Position numbers and translations under genes: made by a program. Under the pieces are notes generated by a model. That model made no database searches. It saw nothing but the letters and a program-made list of their open reading frames with translations, and was not told the origin of the DNA. From Bacteroidales bacterium (GTDB taxonomy: Bacteria > Bacteroidota > Bacteroidia > Bacteroidales > VadinHA17), in assembly GCA_015486475.1 (NCBI GenBank), contig WFRO01000062.1:1-5166 (forward strand): DNA of 5,166 nucleotides. Reading direction: 5' to 3'. Below, piece after piece: positions 1 through 5,166 of this stretch (position 1 is the first letter of the stretch; every line of letters starts with the position of its first letter).

Positions 1-50
1 CTAATTTCGACTGCGCAGCAGTCTAATGACCCTGGAATGATGAATTATTA
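1..50. other. Left-edge fragment upstream of glpD
   Basis: These 50 bases hold a small perfect hairpin at 9-23 (stem GACTGC/GCAGTC, loop GCA). Two plus-strand frames are open from the window edge. One ends in TAA at 49-51 and so overlaps the glpD ATG as TAATG; the other ends in TAA at 24-26. Either could be the last codons of an upstream gene, but at this length an open frame is expected by chance, and I do not recognise either tail. No convincing promoter or Shine-Dalgarno sequence is visible before the glpD start. Confidence 0.3.
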
Positions 51-1721
51 ATGAGTAATATAATGCCAGACCAGCACAACACACAACATTCAGGTTTCTC
101 CTTCTTTCAGCGGGAGCAGATCCTGAAGGAACTGGCCGCGGAAGCATTTGACGTGGTTATCATCGGCGGGGGGATCACCGGCGCCGGTATAGCGCTGGAC
201 GCTGCCTCCCGCGGACTGAAAACGGCCCTGATAGAAAAAGGGGACTTCGCCGGGGGGACGAGCAGCCGCTCCACCAAGCTGATCCACGGAGGACTGCGCT
301 ACCTGAAGCAGCTGCAGTTCCATGTGGTGGCCGAGACGGGCAGGGAACGCGCCATCGTGCACCACCTGGCGCCCCATCTGGTGGTCCCTGAAAAAATGAT
401 GCTGCCGGTGCTGAAAGGCGGCAGTATGGGCAAAGGAATGATCTGGATGGGCCTTACCATGTATGACCTGCTGGCAGGCGTCAAAGGAGATGACCGGCGA
501 AGGATGCTGAGCAAGGCGGAGACCTTGCAAAAAGTACCGTTGCTCCCGGAAGAAAAAGTGAAAGGAAGTGGCTATTATGCCGAGTACATGACCGACGATG
601 CCCGCCTGACCATAGAGGTGGTGAAAACGGCCGTGAGACACGGCGCCCGCGTCATCAACTATACGGAGGTGACGGACCTGCTGTATGACGGCAAAGGGAT
701 GATCAACGGTGTGAGCTGTACCGACCGCCTCGGAGGCCGGACGCTCACCGTACAGGGACGCTTCGTGGTCAACGCTGCCGGCCCCTGGGTGGACGACCTG
801 CGCAGGAAAGATAACTCCCTGAAAGGGAAGCATCTCTTTATCACCAAGGGCGTCCACCTGGTCTTCAACAAAGAGACCTTCCCCCTCGACAACCCCATCT
901 ACTTCGACATTCCCGACGGCCGTATGCTCTTCCTTATCCCGCGTCACGGGATCACCTATGCCGGAACCACCGACACGCCATATACCGGCGACAAGGACCA
1001 TCCGCCCGTGCTGGAAGAGGATGTGGATTATATCCTCAATGCCATACGCTACCTCTTCCCCACCCTCTCCCTGGACGAAAAAGATGTCCTCTCCTCCTGG
1101 GCCGGCATCCGGCCGCTTATCTATGAAGAGGGCAAATCCGCCTCCGAGATCTCCCGCAAGGATGAGATCTTCATCTCGGAACACGGACTGATCTCCATGG
1201 CCGGCGGGAAACTGACAGGTTACCGCAAAATGGCAGAGAAGGTGGTGAACACCATCGTACGCAAAGGAGGATGGCCGGGGAAAAGGAAATGCCATACCAA
1301 AAACATCCCGCTGACGGAAGCTCCTTTTGCCCGGCAGGAAACTGTCATGGCCTTCCGGGAAGAGATGCAGAAGAGATTTGCCCACTATGGGGATCACGAG
1401 GTGGATGAGATGGTGATGAAATACGGCCGGAAAGCGGAGGATATCCTTGCCGGGGCTGAAAAGGAAGGTAAAACGCCGGCTATTGCAGAGGCAGAATATG
1501 CCCTGGACCATGAGATGGTCTGCGAACCGCTCGACTTCCTGGAACGGCGCAGCGGCCGCCTCCTTTTCGATATAGCCGGGGTACGCAAAGACCTGGAGGA
1601 TATCCTCAGCCTTTTTGCCGGCCGCCTGGGATGGGACGGGGAAAAACGCCGCAACGAAGAGCAAAAGGTCAGGGAGAGGATGCAGGAGATCACCCCTCCC
1701 TTTGCCTCTCCCCGGACATAA
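51..1721 (+). CDS. glpD: Aerobic glycerol-3-phosphate dehydrogenase (FAD-dependent, quinone-linked)
   Basis: The enzyme oxidises sn-glycerol 3-phosphate to dihydroxyacetone phosphate and passes electrons via FAD to the quinone pool; the family is peripherally attached to the cytoplasmic membrane. The protein has 556 residues, close to the Bacillus subtilis GlpD (about 555) and longer than E. coli GlpD (about 501). Visible marks are the FAD-binding glycine motif GGGITGAG at 39-46, the family signature around 69-85 with HGGLRYL, GTTDTPY at 305-311, AGIRPL at 351-356 and GGKLTGYRKMAE at 385-396. R83, R354 and K387 align, from memory, with E. coli substrate-site residues. The C-terminal part (about 420-545) is the usual DAO C-terminal domain, with ERRSGRLLFD at 498-507. 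ATG 51 is preferred because the resulting N-terminus resembles the Bacillus protein; an in-frame ATG at 63 is possible. The gene is convergent to the three minus-strand genes. Its identity is near certain; control cannot be judged from the 50 upstream bases. Confidence 0.97.
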   Translation: MSNIMPDQHNTQHSGFSFFQREQILKELAAEAFDVVIIGGGITGAGIALDAASRGLKTALIEKGDFAGGTSSRSTKLIHGGLRYLKQLQFHVVAETGRERAIVHHLAPHLVVPEKMMLPVLKGGSMGKGMIWMGLTMYDLLAGVKGDDRRRMLSKAETLQKVPLLPEEKVKGSGYYAEYMTDDARLTIEVVKTAVRHGARVINYTEVTDLLYDGKGMINGVSCTDRLGGRTLTVQGRFVVNAAGPWVDDLRRKDNSLKGKHLFITKGVHLVFNKETFPLDNPIYFDIPDGRMLFLIPRHGITYAGTTDTPYTGDKDHPPVLEEDVDYILNAIRYLFPTLSLDEKDVLSSWAGIRPLIYEEGKSASEISRKDEIFISEHGLISMAGGKLTGYRKMAEKVVNTIVRKGGWPGKRKCHTKNIPLTEAPFARQETVMAFREEMQKRFAHYGDHEVDEMVMKYGRKAEDILAGAEKEGKTPAIAEAEYALDHEMVCEPLDFLERRSGRLLFDIAGVRKDLEDILSLFAGRLGWDGEKRRNEEQKVRERMQEITPPFASPRT

Positions 1722-1723
1722 CT

Positions 1724-1790
1724 GTTAACCCGGATTACGCATTAGGAAGCTAAAAAATAGCTGAACTAATGCATTAGCTGGGGTTAACCC
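1724..1790. repeat. Imperfect palindrome just after glpD
   Basis: The arms pair as GTTAACCC (1724-1731) with GGGTTAAC (1781-1788), GCATTAG (1739-1745) with CTAATGC (1766-1772), and AGCTA (1748-1752) with TAGCT (1758-1762), leaving a short A-rich loop. The outer arms are about 22-23 bases with a few mismatches. It begins two bases after the glpD stop codon, so the transcript could fold here. There is no T-run after the structure, so it resembles a dispersed palindromic repeat used as a 3' end more than a textbook intrinsic terminator. Confidence 0.75.
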
Positions 1791-1826
1791 TTTGCCCCCC
1801 TGACCCCATAATAAGTGTGGAGGGTG

Positions 1827-1882
1827 GAGTTACGAGTTACGAATTGAGTGTATCGGGTATCGAGTAACGGGTTGAGGAGTTA
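1827..1882. repeat. Degenerate 7-bp-periodic tandem array
   Basis: The stretch divides into eight consecutive 7-base units without gaps: GAGTTAC, GAGTTAC, GAATTGA, GTGTATC, GGGTATC, GAGTAAC, GGGTTGA and GGAGTTA. The first two are identical and the others are variants of G(A/G)GTTAC. Every unit starts with G. Similar G-AGTTACG-type heptamer runs are, from memory, seen in non-coding gaps of many Bacteroidota genomes. No function is known to me. Confidence 0.65.
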
Positions 1883-1931
1883 TTATTGAGATATATCCTC
1901 ATTTTTATTGCTTTATCCCTTCACCAATCTT

Positions 1932-1973
1932 CCCTGCCTACCCTGCCTACCGGCAGGCAGGCGGCAGGCAGGC
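1932..1973. repeat. Tandem CCTGCC / GGCAGG complementary repeats
   Basis: Two perfect copies of the 9-mer CCCTGCCTA (1932-1940 and 1941-1949) are followed by two perfect copies of the 11-mer GGCAGGCAGGC (1952-1962 and 1963-1973). The CCTGCC blocks (1933-1938, 1942-1947) are complementary to the GGCAGG blocks (1952-1957, 1963-1968), so the region can form a nested hairpin with TACC in the loop. CCTGCCTACCGGCAGG-like elements occur, from memory, as dispersed repeats in several environmental bacterial lineages. Confidence 0.8.
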
Positions 1974-2004
1974 ATTATTCCATTATTCCATTATTCCATT
2001 ATTC
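1973..2004. repeat. Perfect 8-bp tandem repeat, four copies
   Basis: CATTATTC is repeated four times without mismatch (1973-1980, 1981-1988, 1989-1996, 1997-2004), followed by a partial unit CAT. The first C also belongs to the preceding 11-mer repeat, so the two arrays abut. Perfect short units of this kind are prone to copy-number change by replication slippage. The array lies about 80 bases beyond the stop codon of the DUF4861 gene. Confidence 0.9.
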
Positions 2005-2011
2005 CATATAT

Positions 2012-2029
2012 CCCCCTGTACCGGGGGGG
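2012..2029. repeat. Short G/C hairpin
   Basis: CCCCC (2012-2016) can pair with the G-run starting at 2023, leaving TGTACC as the loop. It lies downstream of the DUF4861 gene on the minus strand, about 57 bases past its stop codon, and could act as a weak 3'-end structure. No T-run follows on that strand, so I do not call it a terminator. Confidence 0.4.
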
Positions 2030-2035
2030 CGCGTG

Positions 2036-2071
2036 GGGTTAAGGATACATTGGATGCTTCATAATCCGGTT
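2036..2071. repeat. Possible degenerate copy of the glpD-distal palindrome
   Basis: Read on the minus strand, this segment begins AACCGGATTATGAAGC and ends TTAACCCC. That resembles AACCCGGATTACGC and the GGTTAACCC end of the palindrome at 1724-1790, with insertions and deletions. The match is short and imperfect, so relatedness is only suggested. If real, the same repeat family brackets the gap in opposite orientation. Confidence 0.3.
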
Positions 2072-2085
2072 GAAATATCTTGGGT

Positions 2086-3306
2086 TTATTTCACGATCAC
2101 AGGATGCGCCATCCGTTGGGCGTCATCACTGATCACCTTCTGAAAGAACTCCCTGTCAGCAAAACGGCTGTCCTGCTTTTCCCATCCTGAATAGAAACAG
2201 TAGGAAGTGGGCCGGTCATTGTGCAGCTTCAGATCGACCATATAGGTGTTGATGACCCCCTTGCCTTCCCCGGGGGCATTGATGGTGGAGATGAAGTCAT
2301 CACTTTTCACCAGGATGGCCATGCCCAGCTTTTCGCCTTCATACGCCTGGTTACAGTGGGTGGCGAAAAATACATACTGGTCATTGGGGTTGCCCACATA
2401 CAGGGAATCGCAGTGACGAACAATGCCGGTGATCAGGGATTCGTTGCCGGTAAGCCCTTTGACCGTGATACTGCTTTTGTAAAACTCCGTTCCTCCCCAT
2501 ATACTTATTTCATCCACGATATCGTAGACATTGCCGCCGGCCTGCCATCCGTAATATCCCAGACGGAAGATCGCACGCAGGGGGCCATCTGCGATCCTGT
2601 CATAAGTGCCCTCTTTCGGCAGGTCCACACGGTACACCGAATCTCCCACCATCAGGGCAATGGCTCCGGCGCCCAGCGAGTTGCCCACCTTGAGGATATC
2701 CATCCCCCAGGGTTTCAGCACATGATACGAGTGAGGGATCAGGCCCACACTGTCCAGCACCATGCGGGAGACTCTCTTGCCGAAGATATCGATGCCGTTG
2801 CGGGCATCGTAATAGTTCCGGAACCCCACCTTGTCATTCTCCCAGGCAGGCCCTTCCATCTGGAAGGCTTTCTGCGTGCTGGGTGAGTCGTTAGAGCGCA
2901 GCCTTTTGGCATGATCCAGTTCCTTGTGCTCCGGATAGTTGGCAAAACGGATATTGGCCCGCTGCACAAAAGCGGGCATCTCTTCCGGTTTGACGAAGGA
3001 CACATGCAGCGTTTTTTCCTCCTGCGGTTTCAGGTTGATGAGCAGGAAAAGCTCATCCCAGCGGCCGTCCTTGTTCAGGTCATCCGCCTGCGACGGGACG
3101 ACAGCAGCCTGGTCATCTTTCAGCAGGGGCACGGTCCCCTCGGGGATGCCTCCTGCCAGCGAGTCGAGAAATGCCCTGGAGATGGTCACCGGCTCATCGG
3201 GCCGGTCCAGTCCCGTAGGGTTTTGGATGGTCAGTGTCACCTCTATGTTCCTTCCGCAGGAAACCAGGAGAACGACCATCAGTAGCAGCCAGATTATTCG
3301 TTTCAT
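2086..3306 (-). CDS. DUF4861 domain lipoprotein, function unknown
   Basis: The 406-residue protein starts with a lipoprotein signal: KR, a hydrophobic stretch (4-15) and the lipobox LVSC with the acceptor Cys at 17. The residues after Cys (GRNIE) lack the acidic surface-export pattern of Bacteroidota lipoproteins, so an inner-facing or periplasmic location is plausible but unproven. I assign DUF4861 from the block EGPAWENDKVGFRNYYDARNG at 151-171, DIFGKR at 173-178, WGMDILKVGNSLGAG at 200-214 and the C-terminal YSGWEKQDSRF with a final MAHPV segment. Residues 76-85 (DLNKDGRWDE) look like a Ca-binding DxNxDG loop. No catalytic function is established to my knowledge. Its position after kduI and kduD on the same strand suggests a role in uronate-containing polysaccharide use, perhaps binding or processing unsaturated oligosaccharides; that is inference. 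ATG 3306 is chosen because it gives a complete signal peptide. No convincing Bacteroidota -33/-7 promoter was found before it. Family assignment is fairly sure, function is not. Confidence 0.85.
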   Translation of the reverse strand: MKRIIWLLLMVVLLVSCGRNIEVTLTIQNPTGLDRPDEPVTISRAFLDSLAGGIPEGTVPLLKDDQAAVVPSQADDLNKDGRWDELFLLINLKPQEEKTLHVSFVKPEEMPAFVQRANIRFANYPEHKELDHAKRLRSNDSPSTQKAFQMEGPAWENDKVGFRNYYDARNGIDIFGKRVSRMVLDSVGLIPHSYHVLKPWGMDILKVGNSLGAGAIALMVGDSVYRVDLPKEGTYDRIADGPLRAIFRLGYYGWQAGGNVYDIVDEISIWGGTEFYKSSITVKGLTGNESLITGIVRHCDSLYVGNPNDQYVFFATHCNQAYEGEKLGMAILVKSDDFISTINAPGEGKGVINTYMVDLKLHNDRPTSYCFYSGWEKQDSRFADREFFQKVISDDAQRMAHPVIVK

Positions 3307-3377
3307 TTTCTAATATTTTTAAAAATTATCAATAGTGACAATTCAATCATAAAAACAACATATTGCTTTGCCTTCCC

Positions 3378-3476
3378 GCCCCCTTAATCCCCTGAAGGGG
3401 AAACCCTCACCCACTATCTTTTTATCACCAGGGGTGCGGTGGGTTCCCCCTTTAGGGGGTCAGGGGGGTGCGGTGG
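3378..3476. repeat. G/C-rich inverted repeat between kduD and the DUF4861 gene
   Basis: The left arm (about 3379-3412) carries the mini-hairpin CCCC-TGAA-GGGG (3389-3400) and then AAACCCTCACCC. The right arm (about 3431-3473) carries CCCCC-TTTA-GGGGG (3446-3459) preceded by GGGTT, and is an approximate reverse complement of the left arm. An exact 12-bp direct repeat, GGGGTGCGGTGG, lies at 3431-3442 and 3465-3476. The element resembles small dispersed repeats common in Bacteroidota gaps. It lies downstream of kduD on the minus strand and could fold in the RNA, but no T-run follows, so it may attenuate rather than terminate transcription into the lipoprotein gene. Confidence 0.75.
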
Positions 3477-3516
3477 ACCTGACAATGTTCATTCACTTTA
3501 CTTATTTCATTTCATT

Positions 3517-4311
3517 TCACTCTTCTCCGGCATGACTCCCGAGGGTGGCCAGGATGCCGCCGTCAACATAGAGGATGTGGCCGTTCACAAAGTCGGAGGC
3601 AGCGGAGGCCAGGAATATCGCCGCGCCGGCCAGCTCTTCGGGCTGGCCCCAGCGGCGTGCCGGCGTGCGTTTGATGATGAACTCATTGAAAGGATGCCCT
3701 CCCTCACGGATGGGAGCCGTCTGCTCGGTGGCAAAATAGCCGGGACCGATGGCGTTGGCCTGTATGTTGTATCGCGCCCACTCGTCGGCCATCTCTTTGG
3801 TCAGCATCTTCAGTCCTCCCTTGGCAGCTGCATAAGCACTTACCGTATTGCGGGACACCTCGCTCATCATCGAGCACATATTGATGATCTTGCCCCCTGC
3901 CTTGCGGCGCACCATGCTCTTCACAACATGCCGGGCCATAATGAAAGGCCCTACCAGGTCTGTCTCCACTACCTGCCTGAAATCCTCCACCTCCATCTCC
4001 AGCATCGGGACCCTTTTGATGATGGCCGCATTGTTGACCAGGATATCCACAGGGGCAACCTCTTTCTCCATCCGCTGCAGGGCATCGATCACCTCCTGTT
4101 CACGGGTCACATCGAAAAGATAGGTAGCCACCGTGATCCCTTTGGCGGCATACTCCTCTTTGGCCTTTTCCAGCCTTTCCTTATTATGACCATTGATGAT
4201 GAGCGTGGCCCCGGCCTCTGCCAGAGCGGTCGCCACAGCCATCCCCAGGCCGTGTGTGCCCCCCGTGACAAGGGCGGTCTTCCCTGTAAGATCAAATAAC
4301 TCAAGTCCCAT
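3517..4311 (-). CDS. kduD: 2-deoxy-D-gluconate 3-dehydrogenase / 2,5-diketo-3-deoxygluconate reductase (SDR family)
   Basis: A 264-residue short-chain dehydrogenase/reductase, cytosolic. In the unsaturated-uronate pathway KduD reduces the KduI product 3-deoxy-D-glycero-2,5-hexodiulosonate to 2-keto-3-deoxygluconate. The Rossmann motif TGGTHGLG is at 16-23, NNAA at 93-96, the catalytic Ser at 147, and YxxxK as Y160/K164. The segment IGPGYFATEQT follows, and VNGHILYVDGG closes the fold. Position 118 is Asp, where most SDRs have the tetrad Asn. The loop after the second strand (INGHN, 39-43) has no acidic residue that would clearly fix NAD preference. By sequence it also resembles gluconate 5-dehydrogenases of Bacteroides; adjacency to kduI is the main reason for preferring KduD. 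The start ATG at 4311 leaves the usual short lead before TGK. It lies 27 bases after the kduI stop and is probably cotranscribed. Family is certain, the exact substrate somewhat less so. Confidence 0.9.
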   Translation of the reverse strand: MGLELFDLTGKTALVTGGTHGLGMAVATALAEAGATLIINGHNKERLEKAKEEYAAKGITVATYLFDVTREQEVIDALQRMEKEVAPVDILVNNAAIIKRVPMLEMEVEDFRQVVETDLVGPFIMARHVVKSMVRRKAGGKIINMCSMMSEVSRNTVSAYAAAKGGLKMLTKEMADEWARYNIQANAIGPGYFATEQTAPIREGGHPFNEFIIKRTPARRWGQPEELAGAAIFLASAASDFVNGHILYVDGGILATLGSHAGEE

Positions 4312-4338
4312 GATTGCAAGTTTTTATTTATAAATTTT
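4312..4338 (-). promoter_or_regulatory. A/T-rich kduI-kduD spacer
   Basis: The 27 bases between the kduI stop and the kduD ATG are almost entirely A/T (AAAAAATTTATAAATAAAAA on the minus strand), with no GGAGG-like site. A weakly structured A-rich leader in place of a Shine-Dalgarno sequence is typical of Bacteroidota start regions. The short spacing supports one transcript for kduI and kduD. Confidence 0.5.
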
Positions 4339-5166
4339 TTATAGCAGATCTGTCGGTTCCTGGAAATCCATATCGCCATAGTCGAGGTTCTCCCCGGCCA
4401 TGCCCCAGATAAATATGTAATTGGAGGTGCCGGCGGCCGAATGGATCGACCAGGGAGGTGAGATCACAGCCTGCTCGTTACCCAGCCAGATATGCCGGGT
4501 TTCTTTGGGCTCGCCCATAAAATGACAAACCGCCTGCCCCCCGGGTACCTCAAAATAAAAATAGGCCTCCATGCGGCGGCTGTGCACATGCGCAGGCATG
4601 GTGTTCCACACACTGCCGGGTTTCAGCTCGGTCATGCCCATCTGCACCTGACAGGTGTCCACCACACCATGCACGAGGAGCTTGTTGATCTGCCGCTCAT
4701 TGGACTGCTCCGGGGATCCCAGATTGACCACCTCGGCATCGGCCAGCGTCACCCGCTTCACCGGATAAGAAGTGTGGGCATTGGCCGAATTGAGATAATA
4801 ACGGGCCGGCTTCTGCGGGTCTTTGCTCCGGAAGATCACCTCTTTCACACCCCGGCCCACGTACAGGGCATCCTTGTAGCCCAGCTCATAGGTCGTTCCG
4901 TCGGCGACGACCTCCCCGGGGCCACCTACATTGATCACGCCCAGCTCCCTGCGCTCGAGGAAATAATCTGCTTTCAGCGGGTCAATGGGATCCAGGTGCA
5001 GATCCTCCTTCACGGGCACGGCGCCTCCCACGATGAAACGATCGTAGAAGGAGTAGATCAGGTTGATCTCATTCTCCTGCATGATCCTGTCGGCCAGGAA
5101 CTCTTTTCTCAGCCGTTGTGTGTCATAAGACTTCGCATCTTCAGGATGCACGGCATAGCGTATCTC
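4339..5166 (-). CDS. kduI: 5-keto-4-deoxyuronate isomerase (5' end outside the window)
   Basis: KduI isomerises 5-keto-4-deoxyuronate (4-deoxy-L-threo-5-hexosulose uronate) to 3-deoxy-D-glycero-2,5-hexodiulosonate in the cytosol, the step before KduD. About 275 residues are visible, against 278 in E. coli. The frame is open through the right edge: before the GTG at 5149-5151 it reads E-I-R-Y-A, matching the N-terminus typical of Bacteroidota KduI, so that GTG is an internal Val codon and only a few residues are missing. Family marks are DYFLERRELGVINVGG, DALYVGRG and the zinc site. Counting the GTG codon as residue 1, the metal ligands are H188, H190 and E195 in MPAHVHSRRMEAYFYF, and H237 in SPPWSIHSAAGT. 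These correspond to E. coli H196, H198, E203 and H245 with identical spacing. The C-terminus FIWGMAGEN...DMD is also typical. All key residues are present, so it should be active. It is the first of three same-strand genes here. Confidence 0.96.
   Translation of the reverse strand, partial: EIRYAVHPEDAKSYDTQRLRKEFLADRIMQENEINLIYSFYDRFIVGGAVPVKEDLHLDPIDPLKADYFLERRELGVINVGGPGEVVADGTTYELGYKDALYVGRGVKEVIFRSKDPQKPARYYLNSANAHTSYPVKRVTLADAEVVNLGSPEQSNERQINKLLVHGVVDTCQVQMGMTELKPGSVWNTMPAHVHSRRMEAYFYFEVPGGQAVCHFMGEPKETRHIWLGNEQAVISPPWSIHSAAGTSNYIFIWGMAGENLDYGDMDFQEPTDLL

Larger units (their letters stand above)
1722..2085. other. Repeat-rich gap between convergent glpD and the DUF4861 gene
   Basis: This 364-base stretch lies between the stop codons of two convergent genes. 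I see no credible gene in it. It contains, in order, a palindrome (1724-1790), a C-rich block shared with a second repeat (1795-1807), a 7-bp-periodic array (1827-1882), complementary 9-bp and 11-bp tandem repeats (1932-1973), a perfect 8-bp array (1973-2004), a short G/C hairpin (2012-2029) and a possible degenerate copy of the first palindrome (about 2036-2071). No hairpin followed directly by a run of T was found on either strand, so terminators for the two genes are not proven, although the palindromes are the best candidates. Confidence 0.8.

Noticed and set aside
90..1664. A 524-codon open frame on the minus strand opposite glpD
   Set aside because: It lies entirely antisense to a clear GlpD, has no recognisable domain, and its low-complexity His/Phe/Gly-rich translation is what a G/C-biased coding strand produces on its complement.
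1724..1790. Intrinsic terminator call for glpD
   Set aside because: The stem is good but no T-run follows it, so I kept it as a palindromic repeat.
1932..2004. CRISPR array
   Set aside because: Units are 8-11 bp and directly adjacent, with no spacers and no cas genes.
1886..2143. An 85-codon plus-strand open frame in the repeat-rich gap
   Set aside because: Its middle is translated from the tandem repeats (LPTLPTGRQAAGR and the HYSIIPLFHYSI segment) and its end overlaps the DUF4861 gene antisense, so it is not a credible protein.
2221..2886. A 221-codon plus-strand open frame opposite the DUF4861 gene
   Set aside because: It is a complement-strand shadow of a gene with a signal peptide and family motifs; no independent support.
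3307..3370. Bacteroidota -33/-7 promoter for the DUF4861 gene
   Set aside because: The A/T-rich stretch offers TATGATTG and TAATTTTT as loose -7 boxes, but neither has a TTTG-like -33 box at proper spacing.
3439..4299. A 286-codon plus-strand open frame opposite kduD
   Set aside because: It is antisense to a well-supported SDR gene, starts within the G/C inverted repeat, and its translation resembles no family.

Overview
The window looks like chromosomal DNA of a member of the Bacteroidota with roughly mid-50s % GC. The evidence is a DUF4861-type lipoprotein next to kduI/kduD (a pairing I associate with Bacteroidota polysaccharide-utilisation regions), A/T-rich start regions without clear Shine-Dalgarno sequences, and gaps filled with the short palindromic and tandem repeats common in this phylum. 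The phylum call is an inference; no rRNA or other marker gene is present.

Layout: glpD (51-1721, +) encodes a Bacillus-type, quinone-linked glycerol-3-phosphate dehydrogenase. A 364-base gap (1722-2085) holds no credible gene but carries several stacked repeats: a terminal palindrome, a 7-bp-periodic array, complementary 9-bp and 11-bp tandem repeats, and a perfect 8-bp array. The other three genes are on the minus strand and converge on glpD. In transcription order they are kduI (4339 to the right edge, 5' end cut off), kduD (3517-4311, 27 bases after kduI) and a DUF4861 lipoprotein (2086-3306). A 210-base spacer between kduD and the lipoprotein gene contains a G/C-rich inverted repeat, part of which recurs just downstream of glpD.

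How the genes fit together: KduI and KduD catalyse consecutive steps that turn the unsaturated uronate released by polysaccharide lyases and unsaturated glucuronyl hydrolases (5-keto-4-deoxyuronate) into 2-keto-3-deoxygluconate. The neighbouring exported lipoprotein, of unknown function, probably acts on the envelope side of the same uronate (pectin-like or glycosaminoglycan-like) pathway. GlpD feeds glycerol 3-phosphate into glycolysis and the quinone pool and has no obvious link to the uronate genes; its convergent orientation suggests a separate transcription unit.

I found no convincing evidence of an undescribed biological system. The points most worth following are the unknown role of the DUF4861 protein beside kduID, the density of repeats in the two larger gaps, and an Asp in place of the usual SDR tetrad Asn in KduD.
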